A DNA stretch of 12,226 nt from an uncultured Lachnospiraceae bacterium. GTDB lineage: Bacteria > Bacillota > Clostridia > Lachnospirales > Lachnospiraceae. A program made the translations under genes and the position numbers. This document shows, piece by piece, positions 7,155-12,226 of this stretch (positions are counted from its first letter, which is position 1; every line of letters begins with the position of its first letter). The notes beneath the pieces are model-generated. The model was not told the origin of the DNA. It searched no databases and worked only from the letters and a program-made list of their open reading frames with translations. Location of the stretch: the NCBI GenBank assembly GCA_947177465.1, contig CAMWUP010000033.1, positions 1-12,226 of the forward strand. Reading direction: 5' to 3'.

Positions 7155-8129
7155 ATGTACTATAAAAAGGAAAATAAAACGTTTATCTTTGACAGACCCA
7201 AAAAGATTAGCATTAAATATCCAATCAAAAAAAGTCTTCTGTATTTCAAACGGTTGTACTATGACATGTTGTTTAAAACAGTGCATACAAAGCCGGTACA
7301 GGATACAAAGTATGACGTGAGCATATGTGCTATTTTTAAGGATGAAGCAGACTATCTGAAGGAATGGATTGAATTTCACAAAATCGTTGGCGTGGAGCAT
7401 TTTTATTTGTACAATAACATGTCCTCAGACAATTATCTGGAGGTGTTAAAGCCATATATGCAGTCAGGAGAAGTGACATTGGCGGACTGGGAGGAATGGC
7501 CGGTCCAGATGCCGGCGTACAGCGACTGCGTGAAAAAATATAAACAGGAAACGAAGTGGATTGCTTTTGTTGACATAGATGAATTTATTGTGCCGAATGT
7601 CTGTGATAAAATATATGATTTTCTCAAAAAATTTGACAGCCGATATCCCATTGTGATTGCTTACTGGCGCTGCTTTGGCACTTCCGGAAGAATAGAAAGA
7701 AAGAAGGAAGGACTGGTAACCGAAGATTTCACGGTGAGCTGGAAAAAATATACAGATATAGGAAAATGCTTTTACAACACCAGATTTGATTATGCTGACA
7801 ATGAAAGAGTAAATAATACAAATGTACATGGCAGATGGGGAAAATACAAAAATATGCTTCTACCGCCTGTAAATTGTTATGGGAAAGTATGTATCGGCGA
7901 TGAAAATCCCGTAGGAAAAGGCAGTATGCCGATACAGATCAATCATTACCTGCTAAAGTCATATGGGGAATATATCAACAAAAAACGGAAGCGGGGAGGC
8001 GGGGTCCATTCTGTAGATTTACACAATATGAACTATTTCTATTGGCATGAGACAAAATGCCAGGGAGCGGACTATCACATTTATAAGTATATGATTCAGC
8101 TAAAATTGAATTTGCAGTATGAGCAATAA
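7155..8129 (+). CDS. Glycosyltransferase, family 92 / GT2-like
   Basis: This 324-residue GT-A type glycosyltransferase has the signature start of the family 92-like bacterial group. YDVSICAIFKDEADYLKEWI is followed by EFHKIVGVEHFYLYNN, an acidic/aromatic ADWEEWP stretch, and the metal-binding strand WIAFVDIDEFIVP with Asp140-Ile-Asp142-Glu143. The later FGTSGRIER region and the KINH-like IQINHYLLKSYGEY are also typical. About 55 basic residues precede the domain and may sit at the membrane. There is no signal peptide or obvious membrane helix. AAGGTGA overlaps the upstream stop and precedes ATG 7155 by four bases, so initiation is probably coupled to the Fe-S gene. Sugar donor and linkage cannot be told. 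The gene is clearly AT-rich; the line from 7201 is about 27% GC. Confidence 0.85.
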   Translation: MYYKKENKTFIFDRPKKISIKYPIKKSLLYFKRLYYDMLFKTVHTKPVQDTKYDVSICAIFKDEADYLKEWIEFHKIVGVEHFYLYNNMSSDNYLEVLKPYMQSGEVTLADWEEWPVQMPAYSDCVKKYKQETKWIAFVDIDEFIVPNVCDKIYDFLKKFDSRYPIVIAYWRCFGTSGRIERKKEGLVTEDFTVSWKKYTDIGKCFYNTRFDYADNERVNNTNVHGRWGKYKNMLLPPVNCYGKVCIGDENPVGKGSMPIQINHYLLKSYGEYINKKRKRGGGVHSVDLHNMNYFYWHETKCQGADYHIYKYMIQLKLNLQYEQ

Positions 8130-8172
8130 TGATAAGTGAAATATATTAAGAGGAATAGGAGTAGAATACAGT

Positions 8173-8976
8173 ATGTTTCGTAATATAAAAAGAAGTGTGA
8201 GATTTTTATTGCGCAAAGAAAAGGAATTATACTATTTTGGTAAATATGCAGCATGGGAAGCCGCAGAAAAGGAATCTGAGAAATATGGCGCAGCCTATTC
8301 GAGTGATAATATTTTAGAGCGGGTGTCGGAAGCGACGCAAAAGGTCCGTTCGGGTGAGGGCGTATATGAACAGGATGGAATTGTTTTCTATGAGGAAAAC
8401 AATAATTATGAGCTGATAGCGGCATTGCTGCTGGTATATTCCCGCAGAAAGAGCCTCAGGGTGCTGGATTTTGGAGGAGCGCTGGGAAGCACTTATTTCA
8501 GGTACAGAAAGCTTTTAGAGCCTTGTGAATGTGAGTGGACGATAATAGAACAGAAGCATTATGTGGAATACGGGAAAAGTCATGTTCCGGAAATAAATTT
8601 TTTGTATGATGTTGCAGAATGCGAAAAAGAGGCGGACGTTATACTACTTTCGAGTGTGCTGGGGTATCTTGATGATACATATGTACAGTTTAAGCGGCTT
8701 CTGGAGCAGAAGGTGGAGTATGTTATTATAGACGAGCTTGCTTTTTCACCGGATGATGTGGAAACGGTAATGCTTCAGCATGTTCCTGCGCGGATTTACA
8801 GCGCAGTCTACCCCGTCAGGCTTCTTTCCCTCACGGGCTTTAAGCAGTTCATCGAAAATAACGGCTATGAAATTGTTTGGGATTGGGATTACCGTTTTGG
8901 AAACATACCGGTTTGTGAGGGTATGAAGGTGCGTGATACGGTGGAGAAAGGTTTTTTGCTGAGGTTGCAAAAATAA
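8173..8976 (+). CDS. Putative methyltransferase, TIGR04325 (LIC12133-like) family
   Basis: This 267-residue protein resembles the TIGR04325 family of predicted methyltransferases found in surface-polysaccharide loci. A SAM-binding-type motif VLDFGGALGSTYF begins at residue 97, with Asp99 and the Gly-rich turn. It is followed by EWTIIEQKHYVEYG, DVILLSSVLGYLDD (motif IV-like) and VIIDELAFS. The N-terminal 90 residues, with WEAAEKESEKYGAAYSSDNILERV and the FYEENNNYELIAALLL helix, match what I recall of the family N-terminus. It would methylate a sugar or related acceptor in the cytoplasm; substrate is unknown. AGGAG at 8157-8161 lies 11 bases from the ATG. It follows the GT92-like gene by 43 bases and is the last gene before the 102-base intergenic region, so it probably closes the first transcription block. 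Family recognition is from memory. Confidence 0.8.
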   Translation: MFRNIKRSVRFLLRKEKELYYFGKYAAWEAAEKESEKYGAAYSSDNILERVSEATQKVRSGEGVYEQDGIVFYEENNNYELIAALLLVYSRRKSLRVLDFGGALGSTYFRYRKLLEPCECEWTIIEQKHYVEYGKSHVPEINFLYDVAECEKEADVILLSSVLGYLDDTYVQFKRLLEQKVEYVIIDELAFSPDDVETVMLQHVPARIYSAVYPVRLLSLTGFKQFIENNGYEIVWDWDYRFGNIPVCEGMKVRDTVEKGFLLRLQK

Positions 8977-9078
8977 TTTTGTCAGGTGAATGGCCTATAA
9001 TACAGGCGGTGAAGCGCGAACCATATATAATATTAGTATTTTCTATAATGAATGTGGTAAGAAGAAAGGAACAAAAAA
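8977..9078 (+). promoter_or_regulatory. Candidate promoter region before ugd with three TATAAT hexamers
   Basis: This is the longest gap in the window. It contains perfect TATAAT hexamers at 8996-9001, 9026-9031 and 9044-9049. None has a convincing -35 hexamer at 16-18 bases, and none has an extended TGn. The first sits within an imperfect inverted repeat, GCCT...AGGC, at about 8994-9007. AAAGGA at 9065-9070 is the ribosome binding site for ugd. A promoter here would let the sugar-acid genes be expressed apart from the upstream block, but the evidence is limited to the -10 elements and the spacing. Confidence 0.4.
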
Positions 9079-10389
9079 ATGAAGCTGACAGTAGCGGGAA
9101 CCGGATACGTAGGACTGGTGGCAGGCGTCTGCTTTGCGGAAAAAGGCCATGATGTGACCTGTGTGGACGTGGATGAAAAGAAAATAAAGCTGATGGAGAG
9201 CGGAGTGTCGCCGATTTATGAGGTGGACTTAGAGGAGCTGATGCAGCGCAATTATGCCGCGGGCAGGCTCCACTATACTACGGACTATCGTGAAGCTTAT
9301 CGGAATCCGGACGCTGTTTTTATCGGCGTCGGCACGCCGGAGCAGCCGGATGGCAGCGCCAACTTAAGCTATATTGCGGCGGTTTCCAGACAGATTGCGG
9401 AAAATCTGGAGAGGGACTGCCTTGTGGTGGTCAAGTCCACGGTTCCGGTGGGCACCAACGACAGGGTGGAGCAGTTTATCAAGGATTTCTTAAAGCATGA
9501 TGTGAAGGTGGAGGTCGCTTCCAATCCTGAATTTTTGGCACAGGGCTCTGCCGTACACGACACCATGGAGGCGGCGCGTATCATCATCGGGACGGAGAGT
9601 GAATGGGCGGAGGACATGCTGCGGCAGATTTATGCGCCCTTTGAAAGACCGATTGTGGCAGTCAACAGGCGTTCCGCGGAGATGATAAAATATGCGTCAA
9701 ATGATTTTCTGGCGCTGAAGATATCTTATATGAACGATATTGCCAACCTCTGTGAGCTGGTGGGTGCGGATATTGAGGATGTGGCAAAGGGAATGAGCTA
9801 TGACGCCAGAATCGGCGCCAACTTTTTAAAGGCAGGCATCGGCTACGGCGGAAGCTGCTTCCCGAAGGATACGAAAGCACTGAAATATATTGCAAAGCAG
9901 CACGGCTATCAGCTTAGGACGGTGGAAGCCGCTGTTGAGGTCAATGCTTCTCAAAAGACCATGCTTTTTAAGAAAGCAAGTCAGAGAATGATTACCTTTG
10001 AAGGGCTTCGGGTTGCTGTTTTGGGATTGGCGTTTAAGCCCGGAACGGACGATTTGCGGGAGGCGCCGTCGCTTGATAATGTGGAGCTTTTGCTTGCGGA
10101 GGGAGCGGAGCTTGTGGCTTACGACCCGGTAGCGGCAGAGAATTTTAAAAAGCGGTATCCGGCAGGACAGCATGGGAAGGGAAGTATTTCTTATGTGGAG
10201 AAGCCGGAGGAGGCGCTTACGGGTGCACATATTTGCTTTATTTTTACGGAGTGGAAGCAGATAAAGGAGCTTTCACCTGAGCAGTTTCAGAAAAATATGG
10301 AAATTCCGCTTGTATATGACGGCAGAAATCTGTATGATAAAAAGGCGATGCAGGCGGCAGATGTGGAATACTACAGTATAGGAAGATAG
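9079..10389 (+). CDS. ugd: UDP-glucose 6-dehydrogenase
   Basis: This 436-residue NAD-dependent enzyme oxidises UDP-glucose to UDP-glucuronate in the cytoplasm with two NAD+ reductions. The N-terminal dinucleotide fold reads MKLTVAGTGYVGLVAGVCFA, with the acidic strand end VDVDEKK. The catalytic set is intact. VKSTVPVGT and SNPEFLAQGSAVHD are present, Lys204 and Asn208 lie in MIKYASN, and the active-site Cys260 lies in GYGGSCFPKD. From memory these three positions coincide with those of the Streptococcus pyogenes enzyme. The C-terminal domain carries VAVLGLAFKPGTDDLREAPS and FTEWKQ. UDP-mannose-type relatives are less likely given the following epimerase. The start has AAAGGA eight bases upstream. 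Base composition is richer in GC than the upstream genes, with the line from 9301 about 68%. It is followed after 38 bases by the epimerase, so the two form a UDP-GlcA/UDP-GalA supply pair. Confidence 0.96.
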   Translation: MKLTVAGTGYVGLVAGVCFAEKGHDVTCVDVDEKKIKLMESGVSPIYEVDLEELMQRNYAAGRLHYTTDYREAYRNPDAVFIGVGTPEQPDGSANLSYIAAVSRQIAENLERDCLVVVKSTVPVGTNDRVEQFIKDFLKHDVKVEVASNPEFLAQGSAVHDTMEAARIIIGTESEWAEDMLRQIYAPFERPIVAVNRRSAEMIKYASNDFLALKISYMNDIANLCELVGADIEDVAKGMSYDARIGANFLKAGIGYGGSCFPKDTKALKYIAKQHGYQLRTVEAAVEVNASQKTMLFKKASQRMITFEGLRVAVLGLAFKPGTDDLREAPSLDNVELLLAEGAELVAYDPVAAENFKKRYPAGQHGKGSISYVEKPEEALTGAHICFIFTEWKQIKELSPEQFQKNMEIPLVYDGRNLYDKKAMQAADVEYYSIGR

Positions 10390-10418
10390 AAAGTGCATTG
10401 GCGTGCAGGGATGGCAGA

Positions 10419-10425
10419 AAGGAAG
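10419..10425 (+). promoter_or_regulatory. Ribosome binding site deciding the epimerase start
   Basis: AAGGAAG lies just upstream of ATG 10428, with close spacing. The frame is open to a TTG at 10398, which has no comparable site and would add ten residues not typical of the family. ATG 10428 is therefore preferred. Confidence 0.6.
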
Positions 10426-10427
10426 TT

Positions 10428-11450
10428 ATGGCAGAGTTTAATCAGTTAGATACCGGAAAAAAGGTGTTGGTGACAGGCGGAGCCGGATTTATTGGCTTTC
10501 ATTTGTCGAAGCGGCTCTTGGAAGCGGGCGCCAAAGTGGTCGGGCTGGACAATATGAACGACTATTATGAGGTGTCGCTGAAGGAAGCCAGGCTGGAGGG
10601 ACTAAAGGAGTATTCTGCATATTGTTTTTACAGGCAGGATATTGCAGACAAGGTGGGGCTTTTCCGAATTTTTGAGGAGGAGAAGCCGGATATTGTGGTG
10701 AATCTTGCGGCACAGGCAGGCGTCCGCTATTCCATAGAAAACCCGCAGGCTTATATAGACAGCAATATGGTCGGTTTTTTTAATGTGCTGGAGGCGTGCA
10801 GGCATTATCCGGTGCTGCATCTGGTGTATGCTTCCTCAAGCTCGGTTTACGGCAACAGAAAGGAAGTCCCTTTTTCGGTGGAGGATAAGGTGGACAAGCC
10901 TATCAGCCTGTATGCCGCGACCAAGAAGAGTAATGAACTGATGGCGTACACTTACAGCCATTTGTATCATATTCCAGCGACTGGGCTTCGCTTTTTTACG
11001 GTGTACGGACCTTTCGGCAGACCGGATATGGCATATTTTTCTTTTACGCAAAAGATTTTGCGGGGAGAGACTATCAAAATCTTCAATCAGGGCGATATGT
11101 ACAGAGATTTTACCTATGTGGATGATATTGTGACGGGAGTTGTCAATATGCTCTGCAATCCGCCGACGGCAGATGCGGATGGTGTACAGCACAAGATATA
11201 CAATATCGGCAACAACCGGCCGGAGAAGCTGATGTATTTTATTGAGACGCTGGAAAAAGCGCTGGGCAGGGAAGCAAAGAAGGAATATCTTCCCATGCAG
11301 CCGGGCGACGTCTACCAGACTTATGCAGATGTGACAGAGCTTATGAAGGATTTTGATTTTAAGCCTGACATGGGCATAGAAGAGGGATTGGGAAAATTTG
11401 TTGAGTGGTATTTTGATTATTACGGCAGTAAGAAAGAAAATGGCATTTAG
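10428..11450 (+). CDS. NAD-dependent epimerase, UDP-glucuronate 4-epimerase-like
   Basis: This 340-residue extended short-chain dehydrogenase/reductase interconverts the C4 configuration of a UDP-sugar in the cytoplasm. The NAD-binding start is KVLVTGGAGFIGFHLSKRLL, followed by VVGLDNMNDYY, a form typical of UDP-GlcA 4-epimerases. VNLAAQAGVRYSIENP and the catalytic YASSSSVYGN and Tyr162-Ala-Ala-Thr-Lys166 follow. The substrate half carries FFTVYGPFGRPDMAYF, then FNQGDMYRDFTYVDDI, all characteristic of the LspL/GAE group rather than GalE or RmlB. Adjacent ugd supplies its substrate, so the pair would make UDP-galacturonate for the glycan. The domain is complete, and length is normal for bacterial family members. 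A 59-base gap with no clear promoter or terminator separates it from the next gene. Confidence 0.92.
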   Translation: MAEFNQLDTGKKVLVTGGAGFIGFHLSKRLLEAGAKVVGLDNMNDYYEVSLKEARLEGLKEYSAYCFYRQDIADKVGLFRIFEEEKPDIVVNLAAQAGVRYSIENPQAYIDSNMVGFFNVLEACRHYPVLHLVYASSSSVYGNRKEVPFSVEDKVDKPISLYAATKKSNELMAYTYSHLYHIPATGLRFFTVYGPFGRPDMAYFSFTQKILRGETIKIFNQGDMYRDFTYVDDIVTGVVNMLCNPPTADADGVQHKIYNIGNNRPEKLMYFIETLEKALGREAKKEYLPMQPGDVYQTYADVTELMKDFDFKPDMGIEEGLGKFVEWYFDYYGSKKENGI

Positions 11451-11499
11451 CAGTAAAATGGAAGCGGGCAGTATGGTAAGCCTTGCTTGCGATAAATAC

Positions 11500-11503
11500 G
11501 GAG
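11500..11503 (+). promoter_or_regulatory. Ribosome binding site of the GT4 gene
   Basis: GGAG lies six bases before ATG 11510. The ATG gives the family-typical N-terminus MRKIVFHLNCLEQGGAERVV, so start and site support each other. Confidence 0.7.
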
Positions 11504-11509
11504 TTCAAT

Positions 11510-12226
11510 ATGCGTAAGATAGTATTTCACTTAAATTGTCTGGAGCAGGGCGGCGCGGAGCGTGTGGTGACGACGCTCGCCAATCATTTTGCGGGCGACG
11601 GGTATGAGGTTTTGATAGCCACGGAATGGGTTGCGGAGAATGAGTTTGCCATAGATGAAAGAATCAGGCGAGTGCATGTCGGGCTTACGGGGAAGCAGGA
11701 AACGGTGTCGGGTCGACGGCAGTTTTTTTGTCGTATCCGAAATCTGCGTGCTTTTTTAAAAAAGGAAAAGCCTGATATTGTGGTTGCCTTTGCACAAAAG
11801 GCAAATTACAGGGCTTTGATGGCGACGGTGTTTATGAAGCTTCCTGTTGTTGTGTCGGTGCGGACAAATCCCTATCAGAACTACAGGAATAAAAGCGATA
11901 AGTTTTTGATTCCGCTGCTTTATCCGAGAGCGACGGGAACAGTGTTTCAAACAGAAGGCGCCAGAAGTTTTTTTTCAAGTAAAATACAAAAAAAATCGCA
12001 GATTATACTGAATCCGATTCATGATAAATATATCGGCAGACCTAAGCCTCTAAAGAGGAGAAAAGCGGTGGTACAGTCGGGGCGGCTGGTGGATTTTAAA
12101 AACCAGCTTATGCTGATAGATGCTTTTGCAAATGGAAAATGTGAAAAAACCGGATTTATAAGGGGTAATTTACGGGGCGGATTCACTGTATGGTACCAGA
12201 TGGGGTGTGGAAGAGGGTATTGCGAA
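11510..12226 (+). CDS. Glycosyltransferase family 4 (3' partial, frame damaged near the window end)
   Basis: The frame from ATG 11510 is open to the right edge for 239 codons. The start MRKIVFHLNCLEQGGAERVV, with the GGAERV donor-fold motif, is a clear GT4 (GT-B) hallmark. It is followed by HFAGDGYEVLIAT, KPDIVVAFAQKANYRAL and VVSVRTNP, then the inter-domain TGTVFQTEGARSFF, IILNPIHDKYI, and the start of the second Rossmann domain, VVQSGRLVDFKNQLMLIDAFA, ending near base 12130. After that the frame gives residues unlike the family, rich in Gly, Cys and Arg. The frame one base to the right instead gives VIYGADSLYGTRWGVEEGIA (12165-12224), which looks like the expected continuation. One or more small indels therefore lie between about 12130 and 12165. 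They may be assembly errors at a contig edge or a true frameshift. The enzyme would add a sugar to the lipid-linked glycan. Confidence 0.82.
   Translation, partial: MRKIVFHLNCLEQGGAERVVTTLANHFAGDGYEVLIATEWVAENEFAIDERIRRVHVGLTGKQETVSGRRQFFCRIRNLRAFLKKEKPDIVVAFAQKANYRALMATVFMKLPVVVSVRTNPYQNYRNKSDKFLIPLLYPRATGTVFQTEGARSFFSSKIQKKSQIILNPIHDKYIGRPKPLKRRKAVVQSGRLVDFKNQLMLIDAFANGKCEKTGFIRGNLRGGFTVWYQMGCGRGYCE

Noticed and set aside
8953..8973. Inverted repeat TTTTTGC...GCAAAAA at the methyltransferase end, followed by TAATTTT
   Set aside because: It resembles a terminator, but only two of seven pairs are G-C, it lies inside the coding region, and the T run is interrupted. The stem is too weak to call.
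9826..10230. Antisense open frame of 134 codons opposite ugd
   Set aside because: It lies wholly within the well-supported ugd gene, is rich in Arg, Leu and Ser as expected of a shadow frame, and has no recognisable motif.
11451..11509. Possible terminator or promoter between the epimerase and GT4 genes
   Set aside because: Only a four-pair AAGC/GCTT hairpin is visible, with no T run and no -10/-35 pair. It reads as a plain spacer with the GT4 ribosome binding site.
1..12226. Mobile elements, CRISPR repeats, tRNA or riboswitch structures
   Set aside because: I looked for transposase motifs, regularly spaced repeats, cloverleaf-like segments and long structured leaders and saw none. Nearly all bases are in coding genes of one glycan locus.

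Overview
The window is a single-strand (+) surface-glycan biosynthesis locus. All eleven genes point the same way, with gaps from about 1 to 100 bases, and two junctions overlap. The organism is most likely a low-to-mid GC Gram-positive anaerobe of the Clostridia, probably Lachnospiraceae. The grounds are strong AGGAGG-like ribosome binding sites, the Firmicutes-like protein style, and the pairing of a polysaccharide pyruvyl transferase with an F420-hydrogenase-beta-like iron-sulfur protein. No marker gene fixes the genus.

Layout. Bases 3-1688 hold an ABC lipid-linked-oligosaccharide flippase that enters the window already open. Bases 1702-3948 hold an amino-sugar module: a CatB-like hexapeptide acyltransferase, a DegT/DnrJ-type sugar aminotransferase and a FdtA/WxcM-type dTDP-sugar 3,4-ketoisomerase. 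Bases 3948-8976 hold assembly and decoration genes: a GT2-like glycosyltransferase, a polysaccharide pyruvyl transferase-family protein, an Fe-S F420-hydrogenase-beta-like protein, a GT92-like glycosyltransferase and a TIGR04325-type methyltransferase. A 102-base gap carrying three TATAAT hexamers follows. Bases 9079-11450 then hold UDP-glucose 6-dehydrogenase and a UDP-glucuronate 4-epimerase-like enzyme. A GT4 glycosyltransferase starts at 11510 and runs off the right edge, with frame damage in its last 100 bases.

How the genes work together (inference). The ketoisomerase and aminotransferase would turn dTDP-4-keto-6-deoxyglucose into a dTDP-3-amino-3,6-dideoxyhexose, which the acyltransferase may acylate. 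Ugd and the epimerase would supply UDP-GlcA and UDP-GalA. The glycosyltransferases build a lipid-linked oligosaccharide, which the pyruvyl transferase-family, Fe-S and methyltransferase proteins may decorate, and the ABC protein flips it across the membrane. RmlA and RmlB, an initiating phosphoglycosyl transferase and a polymerase or ligase are not in the window.

Composition. Hand-counted 60-base lines give about 27% GC at 7201 and 32% at 4321, but about 68% at 9301 and 57% at 10021. The sugar-acid genes therefore look compositionally distinct from the glycosyltransferase and decoration block. I saw no tRNA, rRNA, CRISPR array, insertion sequence or phage gene, and no gene-free stretch longer than about 100 bases.
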